Assembly (NCBI GenBank): GCA_035267785.1
Contig: DATFLL010000030.1
Location: 1-38,571 of the forward strand
Direction of reading: 5' to 3'
DNA length: 38,571 bases
DNA from: DATFLL01 sp035267785
GTDB lineage: Bacteria; Pseudomonadota; Gammaproteobacteria; DATFLL01
Shown piece by piece: positions 15,650 through 24,387 of this stretch (position 1 is the stretch's first letter; every line of letters begins with the position of its first letter). The notes under the pieces are model-generated. The model searched no databases and had not been told where the DNA came from. It was given only the letters and a program-made list of their open reading frames with translations. Both the position numbers and the translations under genes were made by a program.

Positions 15650-18118
15650 TCACTCTCCACTCGCTCCTTCCGGTATGCGCAGCGGCAGCGCTCTCAGGCG
15701 CACACCGGTGGCCGCGGCCACCGCATTGGCCACCGCGGGTGCAATCGGCGGTACGCCCGGTTCGCCCACGCCGCCGGGCGCTTCGTCCGATTCGGTGATG
15801 TGCACTTCGACCTCGGGCATTTCCGGCAGCGTTAAGATCGGATAGTCCTCGAAGGTAGCCTGCTGGACGCGGCCGTGCTGGACGCTCACGGCCTCCTTGA
15901 GCGCGGCCGACAGGCCGAAGGCCACGCCGCCTTCGATCTGCGCTCGTACGATGTCGGGATTGACGAGGCGCCCGCAGTCCACGGCGCATACCACGCGGTG
16001 CACGCGTACTTGCCCGTCGTGCACCGAGACCTCGGCGACCTGCGCGACGTAGCTGCCGAAGCAGCTGTAGACCGCGATGCCGCGGTGGCGCGCGCCGGGC
16101 AGAGGCTCGCCCCAGTCCGCCGCTTCGGCGGCGCGCTCCAGCACCGCAAGGTGGCGCGGTGCATGCTGAAGCAGGGCACGGCGGTATTCGAACGGATCGC
16201 GACCGGCCGCACCGGCCAGCTCGTCGATGAACGACTCCATCACGAAGGCGTCCTGTCCCGCGCCGACCGAACGCCAGGCACCGGCCGGCAGGGGTGAGTC
16301 CACTTCGACGAATTCGCTGCGCCGGTTCCGGACCGCGTAGGGCAGCTCGGCGAACACGTCGCCGGCCAGCTCCGCCCCGGCGCTGCGCTGCCACCACGCG
16401 AGCGGCCAGCCGTCCCTGTCGAGCGCCGCACGCAGTCGTGCCCGGTGCGCGGGGCGATAGAAGTCATGCTGCATATCGTCCGGTCGCGTCCAGATCACCT
16501 GCACCGGCGCCTCGACGGCCTGGGCCAGTGCCACCGCCTCGGCCACCATGTCGGTCTCCAGGCGTCGGCCGAAGCCGCCGCCCAGAAACTGGCTATGCAC
16601 GCGCACCTGGGAGCGGGGCAGACCGCTGACCTCGGCGGCGGTATCGCGCGTCGCCTCCTGACTCTGGGTACCGATCCAGACCTCGCACAGGCCGTCGGTG
16701 ATCCGCGCCGTGCAGTTCATCGGCTCGAGTGTCGCGTGGGCCAGTGGCGCGGTGACGTATTCGGCCTCGACGATCCGTCCCGCCTGGCGCGGATTGCGCC
16801 CAGCCTTGTACTGCACTTCGCCGTCGCGCTCGAGCGCCGCGCGAAGCTGCGCATCGATCGCCGCAGAGTCGAGATCGCGATTCGGACCGGCCTCCCATTC
16901 GACGTGCAGTGCCTTGCGGCCCTGTAGTGCCGACCAGCTGTCGCGTGCCACCACGGCGACGCCGTGGCTCATTTCGACGACCCGCTCAACGCCGGGTACG
17001 CTGTTGACGCCCGAGGCGTCGAAGGAGGCGACACCGCCGCCGATCACGGGACAGCGCTCGATACTCGCCACCCGCAGGTCGGGCAGCGTGACGTCCATGC
17101 CGTACACCGTGCGCCCGGTCGCCATGTCGGGGATGTCCAGGCGCGCCAGCGCATGCCCGACCCAACGGCGCGAGCCCGCCGGTTTCAGCGTCACCCGCTT
17201 GGGTGCATCGACGCGAGCGGCGGCCTCCGCCAATTCGCCGTATCCCAGACGCCAGCCGCTCGGGCGGTGCACGACGGTGCCGTCTTCGGCGGTGCAGTCC
17301 TTCTGCCGCACACGCCATCGCTGCGCCGCGGCCTTGATCAGGCGCACGCGCGCCCGCGCGCCGGCTTCCGACAGCCGCTCCCACTCACCGCGCACGCTGG
17401 TGCTGCCGCCGGTGGTCTGCTCGTCGAATATCGGATTGCGATAGCGTGGCGCCGCGGGCGCGAATTCGGTGCGGATGCGCGCCGGGTCGACTTCCAGCTC
17501 TTCGCCGATCAGCATCGCCAGCGCCGTGGTAACGCCCTGACCCATTTCCGAGTGATTGATCTGTACCGTGACCGTGCCGTCCGGGGCGATGCGGATCCAG
17601 TCGTCCAGCGTGACCTCTCGCCCGGCCGCTGGCGCCGCCGGGCTGGCGACCAGCTCCGGTGTGGCGTCCGGTTGTTCCCGGGCCGCGGCATGCACTGCGC
17701 GGCGGATTCGCTGATAGGTGCCGCAGCGGCACAGCACGTCACCCATGGCGGTATCGATCTCCGCGTCGCTGGGCACGGCGTGCTCTTTGAGCAGCGCCAC
17801 GGCCGACAGTATCTGTCCGGGCTGACAATAGCCACACTGCGGGACCTGACCCTCGACCCAGGCGCTCAGCAGTGGATGGCCGCGCTCGGCCAGTCCCTCG
17901 ATGGTGGTGATCTCGCGGCCGGCCACTTCGCCGACCGGCGCTACGCAACTGCGCAGGACCTGGCCGTCGGCGAGCACTGTACAAATACCGCAGATGCCCA
18001 CCCCGCAGCCGTATTTGGTTCCTTTCAGGCTCAGCGTATCGCGCAGGACCCACAGCAGCGGCGTGTCCTCGGCGACGTCGAGCTCGTGCGTCGCTCCATT
18101 GATACGAATGCGTAACAT
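15650..18118 (-). CDS. Fused 2Fe-2S/molybdopterin hydroxylase (isoquinoline 1-oxidoreductase-like IorA-IorB fusion)
   Basis: An 822-aa xanthine-oxidase-family enzyme in which the small iron-sulfur subunit and the large molybdopterin subunit are one polypeptide. Residues 1-150 carry both 2Fe-2S centres: Cys38, 43, 46 and 58 (KYGCGVGICGIC) and Cys95, 98, 130 and 132 (PQCGYCQPGQ ... LCRCGTY). A Pro/Ala linker (151-167) leads to the large-subunit part, with INHSEMGQGVTTALAMLIGE, the glycine-rich GGGFGRRLETDMVAEAV and GGVGEPGVPP, whose Glu (about 786) is the catalytic glutamate. The start is ATG 18118 behind GAGGAAC; open sequence up to 18520 is antisense to the next gene. These enzymes hydroxylate aldehydes or N-heterocycles with water; the electron acceptor is probably a cytochrome or quinone. 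Substrate is unknown. No maturation gene is adjacent. Confidence 0.88.
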   Translation of the reverse strand: MLRIRINGATHELDVAEDTPLLWVLRDTLSLKGTKYGCGVGICGICTVLADGQVLRSCVAPVGEVAGREITTIEGLAERGHPLLSAWVEGQVPQCGYCQPGQILSAVALLKEHAVPSDAEIDTAMGDVLCRCGTYQRIRRAVHAAAREQPDATPELVASPAAPAAGREVTLDDWIRIAPDGTVTVQINHSEMGQGVTTALAMLIGEELEVDPARIRTEFAPAAPRYRNPIFDEQTTGGSTSVRGEWERLSEAGARARVRLIKAAAQRWRVRQKDCTAEDGTVVHRPSGWRLGYGELAEAAARVDAPKRVTLKPAGSRRWVGHALARLDIPDMATGRTVYGMDVTLPDLRVASIERCPVIGGGVASFDASGVNSVPGVERVVEMSHGVAVVARDSWSALQGRKALHVEWEAGPNRDLDSAAIDAQLRAALERDGEVQYKAGRNPRQAGRIVEAEYVTAPLAHATLEPMNCTARITDGLCEVWIGTQSQEATRDTAAEVSGLPRSQVRVHSQFLGGGFGRRLETDMVAEAVALAQAVEAPVQVIWTRPDDMQHDFYRPAHRARLRAALDRDGWPLAWWQRSAGAELAGDVFAELPYAVRNRRSEFVEVDSPLPAGAWRSVGAGQDAFVMESFIDELAGAAGRDPFEYRRALLQHAPRHLAVLERAAEAADWGEPLPGARHRGIAVYSCFGSYVAQVAEVSVHDGQVRVHRVVCAVDCGRLVNPDIVRAQIEGGVAFGLSAALKEAVSVQHGRVQQATFEDYPILTLPEMPEVEVHITESDEAPGGVGEPGVPPIAPAVANAVAAATGVRLRALPLRIPEGASGE

Positions 18119-18204
18119 GGGTGGGGTTCCTCGGGTCGCCCTGGCCTGCGCTCCTACTTGATCATGGGCCAGGTTGGCCCGCCCATCAAGGTGCGACCCG
18201 CGGT

Positions 18205-18819
18205 TCAGACGTAAACGAGGATCGCCACGAAATGACAGATGCTGGCGGCGAGCACAAACAGATGCCACACGCCGTGCATCCACGGATAGCGGCGATCGAG
18301 GGCGAAGAACACGATCCCCGAGGTGTAGAGAATACCGCCGGCCAGCAACCAGACGAATCCGGCAGTCGGCAGCGCCTTCAGCAGAGGGCCCATTGCGACC
18401 ACAATGAGCCAGCCCATCACGAAGTAGATCACGAACGGCACCACCCGCGCCCCCCGGCGCGGCAGCGCATCGAGCACGATTCCGACGACCGCCAATGACC
18501 AGACGGCCCCGAACAGCCACCAGCCGACGGTACCGTTGAGCGTGACCAGCGTGAACGGCGTGTAGCTGCCGGCGATCAGCAGATAGATCGCCTGATGATC
18601 GAGTATCCGGAATACCCGCTTGGCGCGGCCGGGCAGGCCATGATAAAGGGTGGATATGAGATACAGCAGAAACAGCGTCGCGCCGTAGAGACTGAACGAG
18701 ACGATGCGCCGAACGTCGCCGTCGCGCGAGGCGACGACGACCAACGCGGCGCCGCCGGCCAAGGCCAGCGCCGCGCCGACCAAATGCGAGATGCTGTTGA
18801 ATTGCTCGTGTCTGTCCAC
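18205..18819 (-). CDS. trhA: Hemolysin III/TrhA-family membrane protein
   Basis: A 204-aa integral membrane protein of the PAQR/HlyIII family with about seven transmembrane helices. Conserved features are NSISHLVGAALA near the N-terminus, STLYHGLP, LDHQAIYLLIAGSYTPF and the C-terminal HGVWHLFVLAASICHF, which together supply the family's His, Asp and Ser residues for a membrane-embedded zinc site. I start at GTG 18819 because the family begins shortly before the 'E..N..SH' helix and is about 205-215 aa. The frame stays open to 19047 only because it runs through a heptamer array. Despite the name, E. coli TrhA (YqfA) is linked to membrane-energetics and fatty-acid regulation rather than haemolysis. 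It precedes the Mo-hydroxylase gene by 86 bases on the same strand. Confidence 0.87.
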   Translation of the reverse strand: MDRHEQFNSISHLVGAALALAGGAALVVVASRDGDVRRIVSFSLYGATLFLLYLISTLYHGLPGRAKRVFRILDHQAIYLLIAGSYTPFTLVTLNGTVGWWLFGAVWSLAVVGIVLDALPRRGARVVPFVIYFVMGWLIVVAMGPLLKALPTAGFVWLLAGGILYTSGIVFFALDRRYPWMHGVWHLFVLAASICHFVAILVYV

Positions 18820-19043
18820 CGTCGCCCCGAACGTTGACCCTTCTTTCTGGTTGACGTCCTGGAAATTAACACAGAGGACGCAGAGACGGTATGAGTTGGC
18901 AGCTGTCAGATTGCAGTCGTCAGAAAGAAAAAAGCGTCCACACTTTTGCTGCCAACTGCCAACTGCCAACTGCCAACTGCCAACTGCCAACTGCCAACTG
19001 CCAACTGCCAACTGCCAACTAGCCTGCGACGCAGGCGATCGCC
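18820..19043. repeat. Composite intergenic repeat with 10-copy heptamer array
   Basis: Upstream of trhA lie AACACAGAGGACGCAGAGACG (18870-18890), the motif of the 187-bp repeats far downstream, then CAGTCGTCAGAAAGAAAAAAG and ten perfect GCCAACT units at 18951-19020. A CGCAGGCGATCGCCTCACCCC junction matches 222-245. The array keeps the frame of trhA open and would add a spurious (SWQLAVG)n N-terminus. Confidence 0.88.
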
Positions 19044-20147
19044 TCACCCCTCACCGGATATTGCCGCCACCAGCGCCAGGTCCCCCGGACGCACCGAGCC
19101 GAGATCGAACTTCTTCGCCGCGGCCGCCATGCGCGTCAATCCGGCCGACAGGGCCATGGGCGGAGTGTCATCGCCCTTCTTGGCGCGGTGAAAGCGCACT
19201 GGATTGATGCGCGCGACCACGTAGGTGCGCAGGTAGGGCGACTTGAAGCCGCGCGACTGCAGGCCGGCGATGATGCGTTTGACCTCGGTGTCGATCTCCA
19301 ACAGTCGTGCCGCGTAGGCTTCGCGCTGGCGCAGGCTCACCGGCAGCGTGCGTTCGCTGAACCGATCGAGCTTTTTCAAGAACGGGCTGTAGGCCCCGCC
19401 GGCAAAGCGTGCCTGCTGTTCGTAGACGCTGCCCAGGGTCAGCAGCTCGGGCGCCTCGAACTCCGCCGCGTAGGCCGATTCCTTGGTGCGCGGTTTGCGC
19501 TCGGCCAGGTTGCGCGCCATACGGATGACCTCGAGCGAACGGTCCTTGAGGTTATGGGCCTTCTCGGTGTTGAGCGCCAGGATGCGAAAGGCCAGTTCTT
19601 CGTCGGGCGAGATCAGCGCCGTGATCTGGCGCAGGCCGAGCACCTTGGCCGCGGCCAGCCGATGGCGACCGTTCGGTGTCCACAGTCGCCCGTCCTGCCC
19701 GCGCACCACCACGATAGGGTCCAGGAACGAGCCGGATTCCTCGATCTTGGCCGCCAGGCGCTTGGTATGCGTCGGCGACAGGTCGCGTTGGAAGGGCGTG
19801 GGCTGCACCGCCGAGATTGGCACCGCCGCGAGCAGCATCGGCCGGCCCGACAGCGGCTCACGGTAGGCGCCGATGGCCGCGCCGCCAGCCCCGGTAACCT
19901 CCTCGATCAGGCCGGCCACTTCCGGGGCATCCGCCGCCAGCACCATGTCGGCGGCCGGCAGGCCGCGCTTGTCCTTGCGCGGGGTGAGCCGGGTGCGCTT
20001 GCTCCCTCGTTTGGATCCGGGGGCCTTTCCCTTCGTTGCGGTTTTGCGGGCCTTCTTGCCGGTGGCCTTGGCCGCGGTCTTGCGTTTGGTGGTGGTCTTC
20101 TTCTTTTTCGTTGCGGGCTTCTTGGCGGCCATGGCAGAGGGTCCCAT
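19044..20147 (-). CDS. ParB-domain protein with lysine-rich histone-H1-like tail
   Basis: A 367-aa protein. Residues 1-58 are almost entirely Lys, Ala, Thr, Arg, Gly and Pro (AAKKPATKKKKTTTKRKTAA, KKARKTATKGKAPGSKRGSK), a tail like bacterial H1-type DNA-binding proteins. Residues ~105-200 contain a ParB/sulfiredoxin-like domain: VPISAVQPTPFQRDLSPTHT, FLDPIVVVRGQDGRLWTPNG and the nucleotide-binding GRHRLAAAKVLGL. The rest is helical and lacks a clear helix-turn-helix. Canonical chromosomal ParB is about 290 aa and sits beside ParA; no parA is here, so segregation is unlikely. Start at 20147 or 20132 cannot be decided (neither has a good ribosome-binding site). It lies 58 bases downstream of cyoD on the same strand. 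Confidence 0.78.
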   Translation of the reverse strand: MGPSAMAAKKPATKKKKTTTKRKTAAKATGKKARKTATKGKAPGSKRGSKRTRLTPRKDKRGLPAADMVLAADAPEVAGLIEEVTGAGGAAIGAYREPLSGRPMLLAAVPISAVQPTPFQRDLSPTHTKRLAAKIEESGSFLDPIVVVRGQDGRLWTPNGRHRLAAAKVLGLRQITALISPDEELAFRILALNTEKAHNLKDRSLEVIRMARNLAERKPRTKESAYAAEFEAPELLTLGSVYEQQARFAGGAYSPFLKKLDRFSERTLPVSLRQREAYAARLLEIDTEVKRIIAGLQSRGFKSPYLRTYVVARINPVRFHRAKKGDDTPPMALSAGLTRMAAAAKKFDLGSVRPGDLALVAAISGEG

Positions 20148-20205
20148 CGGTTCGAAGCGATGGGACCAGTCTATACGATTGTCCGCCGGTTGTGCGACGC
20201 GGCGC

Positions 20206-20577
20206 TCAGGCGAGCCGGCGCACGGCGGGCGCGGTGTGCGTGGCGGCGGGCTGCGTGCGGTAGCGCAGGCTGAACATGATCCACACCGAACCGCCGACCA
20301 GGATCAACACGATGATCCCCGTGAACACGATGGCCATCACGTTCCAGCGCTGCGACGACGACGTGTCCAGGTGCAGAAAATAGTGTAAGTGAACCAGGAT
20401 CTGGATCACCGCCAGCGTGAAAATGGCCACGACCGTCGCGGTCCACGACAGCCAGTTGTCCATGACCAGGGCAAAGGGTATGAGGGTCAGTATGACCGCC
20501 AGGATGAAGCCCGTCAGATAGGTGCGCGCACTGGCGTGGCCCAGGCCTGTCGACTCCATGCTCCGTTGTTCGCTCAT
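20206..20577 (-). CDS. cyoD: Cytochrome o ubiquinol oxidase subunit IV
   Basis: A 123-aa inner-membrane subunit with three transmembrane helices (YLTGFILAVILTLIPFALVM; SWTATVVAIFTLAVIQILVH; NVMAIVFTGIIVLILVGGSV), the CyoD pattern, including the HLHYFLHLD loop. The bo3 oxidase reduces O2 with ubiquinol; subunit IV helps copper and heme site assembly in E. coli. ATG 20577 overlaps the cyoC stop (ATGA). Length is typical (E. coli 109 aa). It is the last cyo gene in the window. Confidence 0.9.
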   Translation of the reverse strand: MSEQRSMESTGLGHASARTYLTGFILAVILTLIPFALVMDNWLSWTATVVAIFTLAVIQILVHLHYFLHLDTSSSQRWNVMAIVFTGIIVLILVGGSVWIMFSLRYRTQPAATHTAPAVRRLA

Positions 20578-21191
20578 GTCATCACCCCCATCAGGTACAC
20601 CACCGTGAACACGCCGATCCAAACGATATCCAGGAAGTGCCAGAACATGCTCAGGCGAAGCAGCCGCGAGCGCACGGGCGTCGACAGCCCCTTGACCGAC
20701 ACCTGCGCCATCATGACCGCCATCCAGATCAGCCCGAAGGTCACGTGGGCGCCGTGGGTGCCGACCAGCGTGAAGAACGCCGAGAGGAATCCGCTGCGCT
20801 GCGGGCCCTGGCCGGCGGCAATCATGCCGTAGAACTCGTGCAGCTCCATGCCGATAAAGCACAAACCCAGCAAGAAGGTGAGTGCCAGCCAACCCAGCGT
20901 GCGGCGGCGCTGTTCGGCGGTTGCGCTCAACATGGCAAAGCCGTAGGTCACGCTGCTGGCCAGCAGGAACAACGTCTCGCCCAGCGTATAGTGCAGGTCG
21001 AACAGCGCCTTGCCGCCCGGCCCGCCGGCGTAATTGCGCCCCAGCACCGCGAATGTCGCGAACAGCGCCGCGAACAGGACGCAGTCGCTCATGATGTAGA
21101 TCCAAAAGCCGAACGCCGCGTTGTCTACGGTCTCGGCTTGCGTGTGCCTCTGGCTCGGCGCGTAGCGCAGGCTCATTGCATCAGTGCTCAT
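20574..21191 (-). CDS. cyoC: Cytochrome o ubiquinol oxidase subunit III
   Basis: A 205-aa five-helix heme-copper oxidase subunit III. Typical features are FGFWIYIMSDCVLFAALFAT, LGETLFLLASSVTYGFAMLS, GMELHEFYGMIAAGQGPQRS and FFTLVGTHGAHVTFGLIWMA, ending with FWHFLDIVWIGVFTVVYLMG. The ATG at 21191 follows GAGGGTGGCC; a GTG three codons earlier (21200) is possible. It is 37 bases after cyoB and overlaps cyoD. The E. coli protein is 204 aa. Confidence 0.93.
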   Translation of the reverse strand: MSTDAMSLRYAPSQRHTQAETVDNAAFGFWIYIMSDCVLFAALFATFAVLGRNYAGGPGGKALFDLHYTLGETLFLLASSVTYGFAMLSATAEQRRRTLGWLALTFLLGLCFIGMELHEFYGMIAAGQGPQRSGFLSAFFTLVGTHGAHVTFGLIWMAVMMAQVSVKGLSTPVRSRLLRLSMFWHFLDIVWIGVFTVVYLMGVMT

Positions 21192-21228
21192 GTCGGCCAC
21201 CCTCGGGTTGCATTCGTTTGTATGCTCC

Positions 21229-23250
21229 TCATGCCCCGGCCGCGATGCGATGATCGTCCTCGCCGGTGACGACGACCGATACGGAGGCGAGCTGGCGATA
21301 GCGCTGCTTTTGGATCTTCGCCACCCGATCGGCCGATACCACGTATTCGTTGTCGTCGCGACTGGTGCGCCCGACGACCACGGCCAGGACGGACAGGGCG
21401 CTCAGGCCGGCCAGCCACCAGATGTGCCAGACCATGGAGAAGCCGAACACGAACGCCAGCACGCCGATGGCAAAGCCGGCGCCCGTGTCGCGGGGCATGT
21501 GGATATCCTCATAGTGGTCCGGGCGCTGATAGGCGTCGCCTTCCTCCTTCATCTGGGCGAACGCGTCGCGGGTGTGCACCACCGGCAGGCGGGCGAAGTT
21601 GTAGAACGGCGGCGGCGAGGCCAGCGACCACTCCAGTGTGCGCCCGTCCCAGGGGTCGCCGGTGAGATCCCGCGTCTCGCCGCGGCGGCGAATGCTCACG
21701 ATGAGCTGTACGATCTGGCTGATAATGCCGCCCAGGATGAACAGCGCACCGACCAGCGCGACCTCCAGGTAGGGCTGGAAGGCGGGGTTGGCGTAGTGGT
21801 CCAGGCGCCGAGGCATGCCCATCAGGCCCAGCACGTACAGCGGCATGAAGGCGAGGTAGAAGCCGATCAACCAGCCCCAGAAGGCGCGCCGGCCCCAGCG
21901 CTCGTCGAGGCGAAAGCCAAAGGCCTTGGGGAACCAGTAGGTCAAGCCCGCAAAATATCCGAACAGTGCGCCCGGGATCAGCATGTTGTGAAAGTGCGCG
22001 ACCAGCAGCTCGCTGTTGTGCAGCTCGAAGTCGGCCGGCGGCAGGGACAGCAGCACGCCCGTCATGCCGCCGATGACGAAGGTGATGATAAAGCCCAGCG
22101 TCCAGAGCATGGGAGTGGTGAAGCGTACCCGTCCGCGGAACATGGTGAACAGCCAGTTGAATATCTTAACCCCCGTGGGTACCGCTATGATCATGGTCGT
22201 GATGCCGAAGAAGGCGTTGACGTTCGCGCTGGCACCCATGGTGAAAAAGTGGTGCAGCCAGACCGTGAACGACAACAGCGCGATAGCGATCGTCGCCCAT
22301 ACCATCGAGGCATAGCCGAACAGGCGCTTGCCCGAGAAGGTCGCCACCACCTCCGAAAAGACTCCGAAGGCGGGCAGGATCAGAATGTAGACTTCAGGAT
22401 GGCCCCACACCCAGAACAGATTGGTGTACATCATGAGGTTGCCGCCCATGGCGTTGGTGAAAAAGTGCATCCCCAGATAGCGGTCCAGGGTCAGCAGCGC
22501 CAGCGTCACGGTCAGCACGGGGAAGGCGAGCACGATGAGCACGCTGGTGCATAGCGCCGTCCAGGCAAACACGGGCATCTTCATCAGACTCATGCCGGGT
22601 GCGCGCATCTTGAATATGGTCACCAGGAAATTGATACCCGTCAGCAACGACCCGATACCGCTGATCTGAATGGCCCAGATCCAGTAGTCGACGCCCGTGC
22701 CCGGACTGTGGGCCAGTTCGCTGAGCGGCGGATAGCCGGTCCAGCCGGCCTGGGAGAATTCGCCGACCGCCAGCGAGACCATTACCAGCATGGCGCTGAC
22801 CACGGTCAACCACAGGCTGACCGAGTTCATGAAGGGGAAGGCAACGTCGCGCGCGCCGATCTGAAGGGGAATGGCGATGTTCATCAGTCCGACCAGAAAC
22901 GGCATCGCCATGAAAAAGATCATGATGGTGCCGTGGGCGCTGAAGATCTGGTCGAAGTGCTCTGGCGGCAGATAGCCGTGTGAGGACCCGACCGCCATTG
23001 CCTGCTGCGAGCGCATCATCATCGCGTCGATGAAGCCGCGCAGCAGCATCACCAGCGCCAGTACGATGTACATCACGCCGATCTTCTTGTGATCGACGGA
23101 ACGCAGCCACTCGTGCCACAGATAGCCCCATTTGCCGTAATAGGTGATCGCGCCCAGTACGGCCAGCGCGACCAGAACCATGAAGCCAACGCCGCTCATG
23201 ATGATGGCGTTGTGGTAAGGAATGGCTGACAGGGTGAGTTTGCCCAACAT
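21229..23250 (-). CDS. cyoB: Cytochrome o ubiquinol oxidase subunit I
   Basis: A 673-aa catalytic subunit with about 15 transmembrane helices, holding heme b, heme o3 and CuB. Diagnostic motifs include HGTIMIFFMAMPFLVGLMN, the WGHPEVYILILPAFGVFSEV helix with the CuB His and cross-linked Tyr, VWLHHFFTMGASANVNAFFG with the two further CuB histidines, and HFHNMLIPGALFGYFAGLTY. The N-terminal extra helix (MLGKLTLSAIPYHNAI...) is characteristic of quinol oxidases. A ribosome-binding site AAGGGAG precedes ATG 23250, 16 bases after cyoA. Length is like E. coli CyoB (663 aa). Confidence 0.96.
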   Translation of the reverse strand: MLGKLTLSAIPYHNAIIMSGVGFMVLVALAVLGAITYYGKWGYLWHEWLRSVDHKKIGVMYIVLALVMLLRGFIDAMMMRSQQAMAVGSSHGYLPPEHFDQIFSAHGTIMIFFMAMPFLVGLMNIAIPLQIGARDVAFPFMNSVSLWLTVVSAMLVMVSLAVGEFSQAGWTGYPPLSELAHSPGTGVDYWIWAIQISGIGSLLTGINFLVTIFKMRAPGMSLMKMPVFAWTALCTSVLIVLAFPVLTVTLALLTLDRYLGMHFFTNAMGGNLMMYTNLFWVWGHPEVYILILPAFGVFSEVVATFSGKRLFGYASMVWATIAIALLSFTVWLHHFFTMGASANVNAFFGITTMIIAVPTGVKIFNWLFTMFRGRVRFTTPMLWTLGFIITFVIGGMTGVLLSLPPADFELHNSELLVAHFHNMLIPGALFGYFAGLTYWFPKAFGFRLDERWGRRAFWGWLIGFYLAFMPLYVLGLMGMPRRLDHYANPAFQPYLEVALVGALFILGGIISQIVQLIVSIRRRGETRDLTGDPWDGRTLEWSLASPPPFYNFARLPVVHTRDAFAQMKEEGDAYQRPDHYEDIHMPRDTGAGFAIGVLAFVFGFSMVWHIWWLAGLSALSVLAVVVGRTSRDDNEYVVSADRVAKIQKQRYRQLASVSVVVTGEDDHRIAAGA

Positions 23251-23266
23251 GGTGACGCTCCCTTCC

Positions 23267-24205
23267 TCAGGTGTTCGGCTTGGTCCGGTCGGTCTGCGCG
23301 GTGCGGTATTGATCGATTACGCGTTGAAACAGGTGCGGCTTCACCGAGGCGTAGTGGATGACTGACTTGGGGATGCTCGGCTTTTCCAGCGTCTTCAGCT
23401 TCCCGAGCGTGAGCGCCTGGCCCGAGTGGCGGACCTTTTGCACCCAGTGGTGGAATTTGGCCGGTGTCGTGGCCACAGCCTTGAAGCGCATGTCGGAGTA
23501 GCCGCGGCCGCTGAGCTGGAAATTGCGCCCGACGAAGGTGCCGGTCTTGTCGGCGAGCAGGTGCAGCTTCGTGCGCATCCCGGCCATGGCATAGATCTGG
23601 GTGCCCAGGCGCGGAATAAAAAACGAGGTCATTACGGTTGCAGAGGTCAGCTTGAAGCTGATGTCACGGTTGGCCGGGAACACCAGTTGATTGACCGTTG
23701 CGATATGGCGTTTGGGGTAAATGAACAGCCACTTCCAGTCCATCGCGATCGCCTCGACCTGGATCGGTTTTTTCGAGCCGGCCAGCGCCCGATAAGGGCT
23801 CAATTCGTGCGTGGTCTTCCACGACAGCACGCCGAGTGCAGTGACGATGATCGCCGGTACCAACCAGACCACCGCATCGATCTTCCAGGAAAAGTCCCAC
23901 TTGGGCCGGTATGCCGCCTTCTTGTTCGAGGCCCGGTAGCGCCAGGCGAACACGGCGGTCATCACGAACACCGGGACGACGACCAGCAGCATCAAACCGA
24001 ATGCGGTCAGCAGCACCATCTTCTCGTGCGCGCCAATCGGGCCGGCGGGGTCCAGCAGCGCCATGTTCGGCGTGCAGCCGCCGAGCAGCGTTGTCGCGGC
24101 GAGCGTCAACAGCGCGCCGATACGATAGACGCGGCGCCTGGTGCGAGCCCCTGTGTCGGTTCGTGCGAGGCGGGTTCCTGTCATCGGATGCTTCCGTTTG
24201 CCCAT
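23267..24205 (-). CDS. cyoA: Cytochrome o ubiquinol oxidase subunit II (lipoprotein)
   Basis: A 312-aa subunit II. An N-terminal signal with lipobox LLGGC (about residue 44) is followed by two transmembrane helices (MVLLTAFGLMLLVVVPVFVM; DAVVWLVPAIIVTALGVLSW) and a periplasmic cupredoxin domain (MDWKWLFIYPKRHIATVNQL, SFFIPRLGTQIYAMAGM). The CuA ligands of cytochrome c oxidases are absent, as expected for a quinol oxidase. ATG 24184 behind GGAAGC may be the true start; 24205 is kept as the longest. It opens the cyoABCD operon; the upstream 180 bases carry a minus-strand CTTATAG that may be a -10 element. Confidence 0.93.
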   Translation of the reverse strand: MGKRKHPMTGTRLARTDTGARTRRRVYRIGALLTLAATTLLGGCTPNMALLDPAGPIGAHEKMVLLTAFGLMLLVVVPVFVMTAVFAWRYRASNKKAAYRPKWDFSWKIDAVVWLVPAIIVTALGVLSWKTTHELSPYRALAGSKKPIQVEAIAMDWKWLFIYPKRHIATVNQLVFPANRDISFKLTSATVMTSFFIPRLGTQIYAMAGMRTKLHLLADKTGTFVGRNFQLSGRGYSDMRFKAVATTPAKFHHWVQKVRHSGQALTLGKLKTLEKPSIPKSVIHYASVKPHLFQRVIDQYRTAQTDRTKPNT

Positions 24206-24387
24206 GTGTCAATTCCGGTCGAGTCAATTCGAATCGACCGAGTCGACGGGAGCAACGCAAGCTCTGTGCCAGACCTATAAGTAGTTGGTTCTATGCTTTT
24301 GCGCCGCACGGGAGCGCGGCGCGCAGGGGCTTATACCCCATGTGGTGGGGGAAGGCAGCAATCCGGCGCGGCAGGTGGGGCGGTGGC

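Noticed and set aside
18119..18520. 134-residue extension of the Mo-hydroxylase
   Set aside because: It is antisense-phase sequence of trhA; the 2Fe-2S domain begins at the ATG at 18118.
18820..19047. N-terminal extension of the hemolysin III protein
   Set aside because: It consists of the heptamer array and repeat sequence; the family starts near GTG 18819.
21184..22554. 456-codon plus-strand frame opposite cyoB
   Set aside because: His/Gln/Arg-rich antisense of a highly conserved gene, no motifs.
24299..24335. GCGCCGC/GCGGCGC hairpin between cyoA and the GNAT-nitrilase gene
   Set aside because: Strong stem but followed on the transcribed strand by AAAAGC rather than U-rich sequence, so not called a terminator.
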